DNA from: Rhodocyclaceae bacterium
GTDB taxonomy: Bacteria; Pseudomonadota; Gammaproteobacteria; Burkholderiales; Rhodocyclaceae
Assembly (NCBI GenBank): GCA_003963315.1
Contig: RXJP01000093.1
Location: 1 to 43,172, forward strand
DNA length: 43,172 nt
Direction: 5' to 3'
Part shown: piece after piece, positions 1 through 7,559 of the stretch
Numbering within the stretch: the first letter of the stretch is position 1
Layout of the letters: each line of letters starts with the position of its first letter
Notes under the pieces: generated by a model
Database searches by the model: none
Seen by the model: only the letters and a program-made list of their open reading frames with translations
Told to the model about the DNA's origin: nothing
Made by a program: the position numbers and the translations under genes

Positions 1-170
1 AGCAGCATCACCACCAGGGCCAAGGCATAGACCAGCCCGGCCCGGGTGGGCAGCACATACACCCGGCGTTGGCCGAGGATGATGGGCACCGCTTCCGGTG
101 GGCGGCCGCGCAAGGCCCAGAGGTAGAACCGTTGTCGCAGGGCCGGAAGCGCGTCCCTCAGTACATTCAT
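1..170 (-). CDS. DUF58 domain protein, N-terminal part (cut by window edge)
   Basis: The first 56 codons read from an ATG at 170 towards the left edge. The protein starts MNVLRDALPALRQRFYLW, then has a short polar stretch with VYVLPTRAGLVYA leading into a hydrophobic segment (ALALVVMLL). The P-T-R-x-G motif just before a first membrane helix is typical of DUF58 proteins. These are usually encoded directly after a MoxR ATPase, as here: the moxR stop lies 24 bases upstream. The family is thought to act with MoxR as chaperone-like machinery for metalloprotein or envelope-complex assembly, but its biochemical role is unsettled. Only the anchor region is visible, so the assignment rests on this motif and on the neighbour. 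Confidence 0.7.
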   Translation of the reverse strand, partial: MNVLRDALPALRQRFYLWALRGRPPEAVPIILGQRRVYVLPTRAGLVYALALVVML

Positions 171-194
171 GGCCAGTGGTGCGGGCTCAGTGCG

Positions 195-1118
195 TTAAAG
201 CGCTACCGCTTCGATGATGCGGCGGGGAAGATCATTTTCGGGCGTTGCTCCGTTGACCTGACGCAGGCGATGGCCGGCCACCGCCGGAAACACGGCCTGC
301 ACGTCCTCGGGCAGGGCGTGGTCGCGGCCGTCGATCAAGGCCCAGGCCCGGGCCGCAGCCAGCAGGCCGAGGGCGGCGCGGGGTGACAGCCCGGCTTCCA
401 GCTCGGCGCTGTGCCGGGTGTATTCCGCCAGGGCTTGGACGTAATCGATCAGGGCGGCCGCGACATAGACGTTCTTCACTTCGTTTTGCAAGGCCGACAA
501 TTCTTCGGGCGTGAGGGCTGGGGTAAGGGCCGCCACCATGGCCCGCCTATCCTCGCCCGCTAGCAATGCCCGCTCCGCTGCCCGATCCGGGTAACCCAGG
601 GCGATGCGCATGAGGAATCTATCCATCTGGGATTCCGGCAGGGGAAAGGTACCAATCTGGTGGGAGGGGTTCTGGGTGGCGATGACGAAGAAGGGCGCGG
701 GCAGGGGGCGGGTTTGCCCCTCCACCGTCACCTGGCGTTCCTCCATGGCCTCTAGCAGCGCGCTCTGGGCTTTGGGCGTCGCCCGATTGACTTCATCGGC
801 CAGGATCAATTGGGCGAAGACCGGTCCGGGGTGGAAACGGAAGGCGCCGCTTTCCCGGTCGAACACCGAGACGCCGAGTATGTCGGCGGGCAGGAGATCC
901 GAGGTGAACTGGATGCGTTGATATTCCAGTCCCAGCAGGCGGGCAATGACATGGGCCAGGGTGGTCTTGCCTACACCGGGCAAGTCTTCGATCAGCAGAT
1001 GGCCCAGGGCCAGCAGACAGGTGAAGGCGAGTTTGACAGGGCCTTCCTTGCCCAGGACAACGCGATTGGTATCAGTCAGGGCCTGTTGCAGTTTTTCGAT
1101 GGGGCGGGATGCAGTCAT
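195..1118 (-). CDS. MoxR-family AAA+ ATPase
   Basis: A 307-residue AAA+ ATPase beginning MTASRPIEKLQQAL. Walker A is LPGVGKTT (about residues 46-53) in the form EDLPGVGKTT usual for MoxR. Walker B is LILADEVNRA, followed by sensor-1 IATQNP and the arginine-finger region ESQMDRFLMR, then the C-terminal lid helices. MoxR ATPases remodel or activate partner complexes in the cytoplasm, often with DUF58 and von Willebrand factor A proteins. The reading frame stays open for 30 more codons upstream, but that stretch is atypical and the ATG at 1118 matches the family's usual start. It is divergent from the deacetylase-like gene at 1196 and co-directional with the DUF58 gene downstream. Confidence 0.92.
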   Translation of the reverse strand: MTASRPIEKLQQALTDTNRVVLGKEGPVKLAFTCLLALGHLLIEDLPGVGKTTLAHVIARLLGLEYQRIQFTSDLLPADILGVSVFDRESGAFRFHPGPVFAQLILADEVNRATPKAQSALLEAMEERQVTVEGQTRPLPAPFFVIATQNPSHQIGTFPLPESQMDRFLMRIALGYPDRAAERALLAGEDRRAMVAALTPALTPEELSALQNEVKNVYVAAALIDYVQALAEYTRHSAELEAGLSPRAALGLLAAARAWALIDGRDHALPEDVQAVFPAVAGHRLRQVNGATPENDLPRRIIEAVAL

Positions 1119-1195
1119 GGCGGCAATGGCGGGGCGGTCAGGGAAGTGGGATATAGTGTGCGCTGCGTCCCATTGTATGTGAGCCAGGCAGTACC

Positions 1196-2119
1196 ATGAC
1201 CACCGCATTCATCACCCACCGTGACTGTTGGGCCCATGATATGGGCTCCCACCATCCCGAATGTCCAGAACGGTTAGGAGCCATCAATGACCGACTGATT
1301 GCGGCAGGCCTGGACATCTACCTCCAATTCCACGATGCCCCCTTGGCAGAAGACGCTCAGTTGCTGCGGGTGCATCCCCAATCCCATCTCGATTTCCTCA
1401 AGGCGTCTTTGCCCCATCAGGGTATCCACCACGTGGACCCCGATACCGCCATGTGCCCGGGTACGCTCAAGGCCGCCTACCGGGCGGCTGGCGCCGGCGT
1501 ACTGGCGGTGGACCTGGTGATGGCGGGGACTTGCAAATCCGCTTTCTGCGCGGTGCGCCCCCCCGGCCACCATGCCGAGCGGGCCAAGGCCATGGGATTC
1601 TGTTTTTTCAATAACATCGCCGTGGCCGCGCGTCATGCCATTGATGTATGGGGTTTGTCCCGGGTGGCCATCATGGATTTCGACGTCCACCACGGCAATG
1701 GCACCGAGAATATCTTTTCCGGGGATGACCGCATCTTGATGGCGGGGACGTTCCAGCATCCCTTTTATCCCTATTGCGGCACCGAGAATCCCGCCGCCAA
1801 TATGTGCAATGTTCCCCTTTCTGCCGGTACCCGGGGCGACGGCTTCCGTCAGGTAGTGGCCGATATCATCATGCCCCGCCTGCGCAGTTTCAAGCCCGAG
1901 CTGATTCTGATTTCCGCCGGATTTGACGCCCATTACGAGGACGACATGGGGTCCATGGGGTTGGTGGAATCCGATTACGCCTGGGTGACGGAGCAGCTCC
2001 GTTATCTGGCCGACGAGTACGCCCAGGGGCGGGTGGTGTCGCTGCTGGAAGGGGGGTATTCCCTGTCGGCGTTGGCCCGTAGCGTGACCACCCATATCCG
2101 CGCCCTGGCCGATTTGTAG
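1196..2119 (+). CDS. Histone deacetylase family protein (class II/AcuC-like amidohydrolase)
   Basis: A 307-residue zinc-dependent deacetylase-fold protein. The N-terminus has the family signature HHPECPERLGAI (residues 19-30). Next come RPPGHHAERAKAMGFCFFNN with the charge-relay histidines, DFDVHHGNGTENIF with the zinc-binding Asp and His, ISAGFDAH with the last zinc Asp, and the C-terminal LLEGGYS loop. Bacterial members remove acetyl or similar acyl groups from lysine, acetylpolyamines or small acylated amines; the substrate here cannot be read from sequence. It stands alone: 77 bases from divergent moxR, and about 100 bases before bamC, which has its own promoter-like sequence. A NAD-dependent deacetylase of the unrelated sirtuin fold is encoded at 26268. 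Confidence 0.9.
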   Translation: MTTAFITHRDCWAHDMGSHHPECPERLGAINDRLIAAGLDIYLQFHDAPLAEDAQLLRVHPQSHLDFLKASLPHQGIHHVDPDTAMCPGTLKAAYRAAGAGVLAVDLVMAGTCKSAFCAVRPPGHHAERAKAMGFCFFNNIAVAARHAIDVWGLSRVAIMDFDVHHGNGTENIFSGDDRILMAGTFQHPFYPYCGTENPAANMCNVPLSAGTRGDGFRQVVADIIMPRLRSFKPELILISAGFDAHYEDDMGSMGLVESDYAWVTEQLRYLADEYAQGRVVSLLEGGYSLSALARSVTTHIRALADL

Positions 2120-2135
2120 GCGACCGTGTAACAGT

Positions 2136-2164
2136 CTGTCCGGCCATACCCTTTCCGGTAGAAT
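2136..2164 (+). promoter_or_regulatory. Putative sigma-70 promoter for bamC
   Basis: A TAGAAT -10 element lies at 2159-2164, 57 bases before the bamC start, with a poor -35 (CTGTCC, 2136-2141) at 17-base spacing. The same TAGAAT hexamer sits in front of the SRP RNA and rpsF in this window. The weak -35 keeps confidence low. Confidence 0.35.
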
Positions 2165-2220
2165 CGCCGGCTTCTCCAGCCCGGAAAGGGCTTTTCTCCA
2201 CCATCCCTAGGCGAGAGCGC

Positions 2221-3372
2221 ATGAAGTCAAAGGCATCACTGCTACCCCTGTTGTTGGCTGTCGGTCTGGCCGGCTGCAGCGGGTCTCTACTTGAGTCCAA
2301 GAAGATTGATTACAAGTCGGCTGCGACAAACAAGCTGCCTCCCTTGGAAATTCCCCCCGATCTGACTGCCCCGAGCCGGGATGAGCGCTTTACTGTGCCC
2401 GACTTCGGTAAGGCGAAGGGAGGGGCAAGCTACTCGGTCTATTCCGCTGAGCGAGCGGGCAAGGGACGCACCTCAACCGCGCAGGATGTTCTTCCTGCGG
2501 TGGATAAGTTGCGTATCGAACGTTCCGGTACCCAGCGTTGGCTGGTGGTGCCGATTCCTCCTGAAAAGCTTTGGAGCGAGATCAAAGACTTCTGGCAAGA
2601 CACCGGCTTCATTATCAATGTGGAGCGCCCCGAGGCGGGCGTAATGGAAACCGACTGGGCAGAAAACCGTGCCAAGCTGGGGACCGATTTCGTCCGTAAT
2701 ACCCTGGGCAAGGTCTTCGACGATCTTTATTCCACTGCCGAGCGGGATAAGTTCCGTACTCGCCTGGAGCCGGGCGCAGAGGCGGGAACCACCGAGGTGT
2801 ATATCAGCCATCGGGGTATGTATGAGATATATACCAGCGAGCGCAGCAACGAAACCCGCTGGCAACCGCGTCCCGCAGACCCCGATTTGGAAGCGGAGAT
2901 GCTGCGTCGGTTGATGTCCCGTCTAGGGGTTGATGAGGCTGCTAGCAAAGCCATGCTTGCCGCTGCGCCTACAGTGGAGCGGGCCAAGTTGATGGGTCGT
3001 GTCGGTGATGGCAGTGGGGTATTGGAACTTCAGGAACCCTTCGACCGTGCCTGGAGACGTGTTGGCCTAGCTTTGGATCGGGTTGGGTTTACGGTGGAAG
3101 ACCGGGATCGTTCCCAGGGAATTTATTACGTTCGCTATGTCGATCCGGAGTTGGATAGCAAGAAAACGTCTGAAGACCAGGGATTATTGTCAAAACTGAT
3201 GTTCTGGAAGGGCAGTGGCAAACCGGCTGCGGAAAGCAATGTGCGTTACCGGATTCTGGTCCAGACCAGCGCCGGGATTTCCAAGGTGCAGGTCATGACC
3301 CGGGAAGGCGGAGCCGATACGTCGGATACGTCGCGCAAGATACTGGGGTTGCTGCTGGAACAGTTGAAATAG
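2221..3372 (+). CDS. bamC: Outer membrane assembly lipoprotein BamC
   Basis: A 383-residue lipoprotein with signal peptide and lipobox LAGC (Cys19). It then has the unstructured BamC lasso region, including LPPLEIPPDLTAPS (about residues 39-52), which in E. coli BamC wraps around BamD. Two helix-grip domains follow: one around residues 105-250 (start QRWLVVPIPPEKLW, with TEVYISHRGMYEIY), and one around 265-383 (LELQEPFDRAWRRVGLALD). BamC is a non-essential member of the BamABCDE complex that folds outer-membrane beta-barrels, acting at the periplasmic face. In many betaproteobacteria bamC follows dapA; here its upstream neighbour is the deacetylase-like gene instead. An intrinsic terminator follows at 3446. 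Confidence 0.93.
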   Translation: MKSKASLLPLLLAVGLAGCSGSLLESKKIDYKSAATNKLPPLEIPPDLTAPSRDERFTVPDFGKAKGGASYSVYSAERAGKGRTSTAQDVLPAVDKLRIERSGTQRWLVVPIPPEKLWSEIKDFWQDTGFIINVERPEAGVMETDWAENRAKLGTDFVRNTLGKVFDDLYSTAERDKFRTRLEPGAEAGTTEVYISHRGMYEIYTSERSNETRWQPRPADPDLEAEMLRRLMSRLGVDEAASKAMLAAAPTVERAKLMGRVGDGSGVLELQEPFDRAWRRVGLALDRVGFTVEDRDRSQGIYYVRYVDPELDSKKTSEDQGLLSKLMFWKGSGKPAAESNVRYRILVQTSAGISKVQVMTREGGADTSDTSRKILGLLLEQLK

Positions 3373-3445
3373 TCCTTGCCAGACAGGGGATGGGAGCCGA
3401 TGGTTCCTGTCCCATTTCCCTCCTGTCCGCGGAGCGCGGGCAATA

Positions 3446-3475
3446 AAAAAGCCCAGCCATCAGGCTGGGCTTTTT
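3446..3475. terminator. Bidirectional intrinsic terminator between bamC and the mini-lipoprotein
   Basis: A perfect 13-bp stem (3446-3458 with 3463-3475) and 4-base loop ATCA. The stem core is GCCCAGCC/GGCTGGGC flanked by five A's on the left and five T's on the right, so it should stop transcripts from both converging genes. Confidence 0.93.
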
Positions 3476-3491
3476 GCTGCTTGCGTGCTGA

Positions 3492-3731
3492 TTACTTCTT
3501 GTCAGCGGGGGCGGCAGCGGGAGCAGCGGCAGGCGCGGCAGCGGGAGCAGCAGCAGCAGCGTCAGCGGGCTTGGCGGCGTCAGCAGCGGGAGCAGCCGGG
3601 GCAGCCGGGGCAGCAGGAGCGGGGGCGGGAGCAGCAGCGGGAGCGGGGGCAGGAGCGGGAGCTTCTTCCTTCTTACCGCAAGCGGAAACAGCCAGAGCAA
3701 CCAGGGCAGCAACGAGGAGAGACTTGTTCAT
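3492..3731 (-). CDS. Small Ala/Pro-rich lipoprotein
   Basis: A 79-residue protein: a signal peptide (MNKSLLVAALVALA), lipobox VSAC with the lipidated Cys at residue 18, then GKKEEAP and a low-complexity tail built almost only from Ala and Pro with a few Asp and Lys, ending PADKK. The start ATG is preceded by AAGGGAA at good spacing. The frame is open 24 codons further upstream, but only this start gives a signal peptide. Lys-Lys-Glu-Glu after the Cys suggests outer-membrane sorting (no Asp at +2). Small Ala-rich lipoproteins of this design recur in betaproteobacteria without a known function; a flexible tether in the periplasm is a plausible reading. It has its own promoter and terminators on both sides. 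Confidence 0.8.
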   Translation of the reverse strand: MNKSLLVAALVALAVSACGKKEEAPAPAPAPAAAPAPAPAAPAAPAAPAADAAKPADAAAAAPAAAPAAAPAAAPADKK

Positions 3732-3742
3732 TTGATAATTCC

Positions 3743-3756
3743 CTTTATCGATAAAG
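3743..3756. promoter_or_regulatory. 14-bp perfect palindrome in the leader of the mini-lipoprotein gene
   Basis: CTTTATCGATAAAG is a perfect palindrome 12 bases upstream of the start codon and next to the ribosome binding site. A second inverted repeat, CCCGA-gtga-TCGGG, lies at 3772-3785. Either could be a protein-binding site or an RNA hairpin affecting translation. Confidence 0.4.
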
Positions 3757-3813
3757 ATAGTAACGTGGATCCCGAGTGATCGGGTAGCCGGCTTGGACAC
3801 CAACTAGCCCAAA

Positions 3814-3822
3814 ATTGTAGCA
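3814..3822 (-). promoter_or_regulatory. Extended -10 promoter for the mini-lipoprotein gene
   Basis: On the minus strand the sequence reads TGCTACAAT, an extended -10 (TGn plus TACAAT, the hexamer at 3814-3819). It implies a leader of about 75 bases that contains both inverted repeats. No good -35 is visible, as is common for extended -10 promoters. Confidence 0.5.
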
Positions 3823-3886
3823 CGGCATTTTCGCTGGTTTCGATGCCGCTTCATTGTGTAGGGGTTCGGGCTAAGGGGAAAAAGAA

Positions 3887-3906
3887 AAGGGGGCCGTAGC
3901 CCCCTT
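3887..3906 (-). terminator. Intrinsic terminator after the parvulin gene
   Basis: An 8-bp stem AAGGGGGC/GCCCCCTT (3887-3894 with 3899-3906) and a CGTA or TACG loop. Read on the minus strand it is followed by TTTTCTTTTT and lies just beyond the stop of the peptidyl-prolyl isomerase gene. Confidence 0.9.
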
Positions 3907-3928
3907 GGATCGAATCAATGGACGACCT

Positions 3929-4750
3929 TCAGTCCACCTTCGCTTTTTTCATCAGCTCCTGTACATGCTGATCAACCATCTGCCGTTGCAGGTTCTGGGT
4001 GATCTGCGGCTTCAGTTCATCCAGGCTGGGCGGCGTGAATGCTCGGGAATCTTCCAGCAGGATGACATGCCAGCCGAAATTGGTCTTGACCGGGGTCTCC
4101 GTGTATTTGCCTTTGCTCAGGCCGGCCAGGGCATCGGCGAAGGGCTTGACATAGTTGGCCGGAACGGACCAGTCCAGATCGCCGCCTTTGTCGCGGGAGC
4201 CGGGGTCCTTGGACAATTTTGCCAGGTCTTCAAATTTCTCGCCTTTTTTCAGGCGGGTAATGATGTCCTTGGCTTCCTCTTCCTTTTCCACCAGGATATG
4301 GCGGGCCTTGTATTCCTTATCGCCCATGGTGGCGACATAGGTGTCGTAATCCTTTTTGACGGCATCGGGATTGACCGGATGGCTGCGCACATAGTCGGCC
4401 AGATAGGCATTGATCAGGACATCCTGGCGGGACATGTCGATCTGGGCCTGGATATCGGGCTTCTTATCCAGCCCTTTTTTCTGTGCTTCCTGGGAAACCA
4501 CTTCCAGCATCAACAGGCGTTCCTTGACTGCGCGGCGCAGGTCTTCGGAATCCGGACGCCCTTGGGCTTTCTGCATATTGACCATCAAGTCGGCCTTGGC
4601 CTTGGCAATGGCCTTCCCGTTGACCGTTGCCACCGCGCCGCCAGCCGCGGCCGGTTCCGCAGCCGCTTCTTTCTTGGCGGCTGTTGCCGGGACGCTGGCC
4701 AGGGCCAGCAGGGTTGCAAGCAATGGAGCGTAGCGCAGAGGGTGTTTCAT
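3929..4750 (-). CDS. Periplasmic peptidyl-prolyl cis-trans isomerase, parvulin (PpiC/SurA) type
   Basis: A 273-residue exported foldase. The start at 4750 gives a signal peptide ending around SVPATAA, and TTAGGAAA upstream serves as ribosome binding site. An Ala-rich linker and an N-terminal helical SurA-like chaperone region (about 35-135) follow. The parvulin domain (about 140-240) has KARHILVEKEEEAKD, FEDLAKLSKDPGSRDKGGDLDW, VKPFADALAGL and TNFGWHVILLEDSR, all typical. It isomerises Xaa-Pro bonds in exported and outer-membrane proteins. It lies downstream of msrB-yciB-yciI, as in many betaproteobacteria, but a 160-base gap suggests a separate promoter. The BolA-like gene often found next to it is absent. 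Confidence 0.93.
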   Translation of the reverse strand: MKHPLRYAPLLATLLALASVPATAAKKEAAAEPAAAGGAVATVNGKAIAKAKADLMVNMQKAQGRPDSEDLRRAVKERLLMLEVVSQEAQKKGLDKKPDIQAQIDMSRQDVLINAYLADYVRSHPVNPDAVKKDYDTYVATMGDKEYKARHILVEKEEEAKDIITRLKKGEKFEDLAKLSKDPGSRDKGGDLDWSVPANYVKPFADALAGLSKGKYTETPVKTNFGWHVILLEDSRAFTPPSLDELKPQITQNLQRQMVDQHVQELMKKAKVD

Positions 4751-4910
4751 GAAATTTTTCCTAATTGTCGGATCAGATAGTAGGTGTGTTTTAAGCAAGC
4801 TTCAGGGAAGATCGCCGATTCGTCGTTAGTCGCCAAAACCCGCAGCCTCCGGGTCATGACGCGCATAGCATTTTCGATAATACACCAGGGATTTCCAGCC
4901 AAGGCGTGAT

Positions 4911-5213
4911 CTAGCGGGGAAAAACCTGCAAAAAAGGCTTCACATTCACGTTGGCATAGACACCGGCGGCCACATAGGGATCGCTGTCCGCCCAGGCCCG
5001 GGCGGCTTCAAGGGAGTCGAAAGTGGCAACGATGATGCTGCCGCTGAACCCCGCCGGCCCCGGATTGGGGCTGTCCACTGAAGGGGTTGGGCCGGCCAGG
5101 ACCAAGCGTCCTTCCATTTGCAATTGCTCCAGGCGGGCGACATGGGCGGGGCGCGCAGCCAGACGCCGTTCCAGACTGTTTGGTACGTCGTCTCCCAAAA
5201 TGGCATACAGCAT
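4911..5213 (-). CDS. YciI family protein
   Basis: A 100-residue ferredoxin-like alpha/beta-barrel protein of the YciI/YCII group: [17 protein letters not shown] at the start, [22 protein letters not shown] in the middle with the conserved His, and [23 protein letters not shown] near the end, with the conserved Asp-Pro-Tyr that closes the putative active site. Members are small dimeric proteins related to muconolactone-isomerase folds; most have no assigned reaction. The ATG overlaps the stop of yciB by one base (TGATG), so translation is coupled. The frame is open far upstream, but only this start matches the family length. Confidence 0.9.
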   Translation of the reverse strand: MLYAILGDDVPNSLERRLAARPAHVARLEQLQMEGRLVLAGPTPSVDSPNPGPAGFSGSIIVATFDSLEAARAWADSDPYVAAGVYANVNVKPFLQVFPR

Positions 5214-5821
5214 CAGATTTTTTCCTCTTCCATGTACTTGGCCAGCAGCAGGGCTTGGCCGATGACGAAAACGAACATCAGGCCAGTCAGGCCGTAGAGT
5301 TTGAAGCTGACCCAGCCGTCGCAGGACAGTAGTTTCATGGCAATCAGATTGGCGCCGCCCATGGCGAACAGGAATCCAGCCCAGGCAAGATTCAGCCGTG
5401 GCCAGATATGGTCGGGCAGGTTCAGTTGTGGTGCCATGAGTTGTTGCATCAGATTCTTTTTCAGCACCGCGGCGGCAAACATCAGAATGCTGCCGAACAG
5501 CCAGTAGAGCACGGTCGGCTTCCATTGGATGAAGGCCGGGTTGCGGAAATAGAGGGTGGCTCCACCGAAAAACACGATGATGGAAAGACTGATCCAAAGC
5601 ATGGGGTCCACCTTCTTCTTGCGCAGGATCAGCCAGCCCACTTGGGCGAAAGTGGCGGCGATGGCGACCATCGTGGCAAGCAGAATGGGTTCCTGAAGCA
5701 GCGGAATATCCGCCGGGAAGGCTGTTGCACAGCCCGCACCCTGGCTAGCGGCGCCGTGACCGGCGATCTTGTAGGTGGCGAAGAAGAGGATGACGGGGAA
5801 CAAGTCGAACAGGAGTTTCAT
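5213..5821 (-). CDS. yciB: Inner membrane septation/intracellular protein A (YciB)
   Basis: A 202-residue polytopic membrane protein starting [19 protein letters not shown]. It has about five to six hydrophobic helices and the family motifs [10 protein letters not shown] and [17 protein letters not shown]. YciB (IspZ/IspA in older naming) sits in the inner membrane and contributes to envelope integrity and cell elongation or division with the Rod and divisome proteins. A loop at residues 22-38 with a Cys ([15 protein letters not shown]) is longer than in E. coli. It is sandwiched between msrB (3-base gap upstream) and yciI (1-base overlap downstream), so the three form an operon. Confidence 0.93.
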   Translation of the reverse strand: MKLLFDLFPVILFFATYKIAGHGAASQGAGCATAFPADIPLLQEPILLATMVAIAATFAQVGWLILRKKKVDPMLWISLSIIVFFGGATLYFRNPAFIQWKPTVLYWLFGSILMFAAAVLKKNLMQQLMAPQLNLPDHIWPRLNLAWAGFLFAMGGANLIAMKLLSCDGWVSFKLYGLTGLMFVFVIGQALLLAKYMEEEKI

Positions 5822-5824
5822 GCT

Positions 5825-6217
5825 TTATTTTTCTTCGAAGTCCAGGGAAGCCGAGTTAATACAGTAGCGGAGTCCGGTGGGGGCGGGGCCGTCATTGAAG
5901 ACATGGCCCAGATGGGCGCCGCATTGGCTGCAGGTGACCTCGATACGATGCATGTTGTGGCTGAAATCGTTATGTTCCGAAATAGTGTTGCTTTCCAAGG
6001 GGGCGAAAAAGCTGGGCCAGCCGCAACCCGCGTCGAATTTGGTTTCGGCGTCGAATAGGGCCGCGCCGCAACAGACGCAGAAATACCGCCCTGCCTGCCA
6101 ATGGTCCCAGAATTGACCTGTGAAGGGGCGTTCGGTTCCCTTTTCCCGGGTGACGCGGTATTGCTCTTCGGTGAGCTGTTCCCGCCATTCAGCGGGGCTT
6201 TTCTCTGTTTTCGTCAT
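5825..6217 (-). CDS. msrB: Peptide-methionine (R)-S-oxide reductase MsrB
   Basis: A 130-residue MsrB. It shows the zinc-binding pairs CVCC (about residues 46-49) and CSQC (about 95-98), the substrate loop GCGWPSFF, and the catalytic RYCINSASL motif with the nucleophilic Cys near the C-terminus. It reduces methionine-R-sulfoxide in proteins, using thioredoxin. The start at 6217 has AAGGAG eight bases upstream; the longer open frame (to 6268) would run into the dadA leader. No signal peptide is seen, so it is cytoplasmic. It is first gene of the msrB-yciB-yciI operon and divergent from dadA. Confidence 0.96.
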   Translation of the reverse strand: MTKTEKSPAEWREQLTEEQYRVTREKGTERPFTGQFWDHWQAGRYFCVCCGAALFDAETKFDAGCGWPSFFAPLESNTISEHNDFSHNMHRIEVTCSQCGAHLGHVFNDGPAPTGLRYCINSASLDFEEK

Positions 6218-6293
6218 GGCAAACTCCTTGGGGCGGCAAGTTACCATAGGCACTCTAGCGGGTGACATGCGGAAGACTCAAGGAGAAGGCGAA

Positions 6294-7538
6294 ATGCGGG
6301 TTATGGTGCTCGGTGCCGGCGTGGTGGGCGTGGCTTCGGCCTGGTATCTGGCGGCGGCGGGCCATAAGGTCACTGTGGTGGATCGCCAGCCGGATGCCGG
6401 CATGGAAACCAGCTTCGCCAATGGCAGCCAAGTGTCGGTCTGTCATGCGGAGCCCTGGGCGCACCCGGGGGCGTTGAAGCAGATTCTGAAATGGTTGTGG
6501 CGGGAGGATGCGCCCTTGTTGTGGCGTTTCCGTTGGGATGCGGCCCAGTGGGCCTGGGGGTTGAACTTTCTCAGCCAATGCAGTGCGGTCCGCACGCGGA
6601 GCAATATCGAGTCGCTGGTGGCCCTGGGCTTGCATAGTCGCCGCTGCTTGCAGGTGCTGCGGCAGGAACTCGGCCTGGATTACGATCAGTTGCAGAAGGG
6701 CATCCTGCATTTCTATACAGAGCGGGGCGAGTTCGAACATGCACTGCCCCAGGCCGAAATCATGACCCGGCTGGGCTGCACGCGACACGTCGTTTCCGCT
6801 GCCGAGTGCGTGGCCATTGAGCCTGCCCTGGCCCATATCGGCACCAGCCTGGTCGGCGGTACCTACACCCCGGAGGATGAGTCGGGAGACGCCCATCTGT
6901 TTACTCTGGCCCTGGCCCGGGCCTGTGCGGAACGCGGCGTTGTGTTCCGCTATGGGAGCGCCATCGATTCCTTGCAAACGCAAGGAGGACGGGTGGTTGC
7001 GGCCAGCCTGGGCGGGGGCGACACCCTGACAGCGGACGCTTTTGTCGTAGCCCTGGGTAGTTATTCGCCCCTGCTGTTGCGTCCCCTCGGGGTGCGTTTG
7101 CCTGTTTATCCGGCCAAGGGTTATTCCATCACCATTCCACTGGCTGACGATGCCAAGGCGCCCGTGGTCAGTTTGACCGACGATGGCCATAAACTGGTGT
7201 TTTCCCGCCTAGGTCGTCGTTTGCGGGTGGCGGGGACGGCGGAATTTTGCGGTTACGATACCCGCTTGAACCGGGCCCGCCTGGATGCCATCCAGGCCAG
7301 GACTTGGGAGGTTTTCCCCGGCCTGGAGCCGGCTGGCGAAGTCGAGGAGTGGGCTGGCCTTAGGCCAGCCACTCCCGGGAATGTGCCTTTGATCGGGGCG
7401 ACCCGATATTCGAATTTGTTCGTCAATACCGGCCACGGCACCCTGGGATGGACCTTGGCCTGCGGTTCGGGCCAATTATTGGCCGATCTTGTCAGTAGTA
7501 AGGAACCCCGGGTGGATCCCCGCTGTTACGCTCCCTAG
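6294..7538 (+). CDS. dadA: D-amino acid dehydrogenase small subunit DadA
   Basis: A 414-residue FAD-dependent oxidoreductase. The start MRVMVLGAGVVGVASAWYL holds the dinucleotide-binding GxGxxG motif, followed by VVDRQPDAGMETSFANG, typical of DadA. The C-terminal half has WAGLRPATPGNVPLIG and NTGHGTLGWTLACGSG, which complete the FAD site of the DAO family. DadA oxidises D-amino acids (classically D-alanine made by a racemase) to 2-oxo acids and ammonia, passing electrons to the membrane quinone pool. The ATG at 6294 is preceded by AGGAG at eight bases; the longer frame upstream lies antisense to msrB and is not credible. No alanine racemase gene lies next to it. Confidence 0.94.
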   Translation: MRVMVLGAGVVGVASAWYLAAAGHKVTVVDRQPDAGMETSFANGSQVSVCHAEPWAHPGALKQILKWLWREDAPLLWRFRWDAAQWAWGLNFLSQCSAVRTRSNIESLVALGLHSRRCLQVLRQELGLDYDQLQKGILHFYTERGEFEHALPQAEIMTRLGCTRHVVSAAECVAIEPALAHIGTSLVGGTYTPEDESGDAHLFTLALARACAERGVVFRYGSAIDSLQTQGGRVVAASLGGGDTLTADAFVVALGSYSPLLLRPLGVRLPVYPAKGYSITIPLADDAKAPVVSLTDDGHKLVFSRLGRRLRVAGTAEFCGYDTRLNRARLDAIQARTWEVFPGLEPAGEVEEWAGLRPATPGNVPLIGATRYSNLFVNTGHGTLGWTLACGSGQLLADLVSSKEPRVDPRCYAP

Positions 7539-7559
7539 CCCTAGGGGCGGGCAGCAAGC

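Noticed and set aside
3293-3712. A Leu/Pro-rich 139-residue frame that looks like a membrane protein
   Set aside because: It reads the GC-rich Ala/Pro codon repeat of the mini-lipoprotein in another frame and overlaps the bamC end and terminator.
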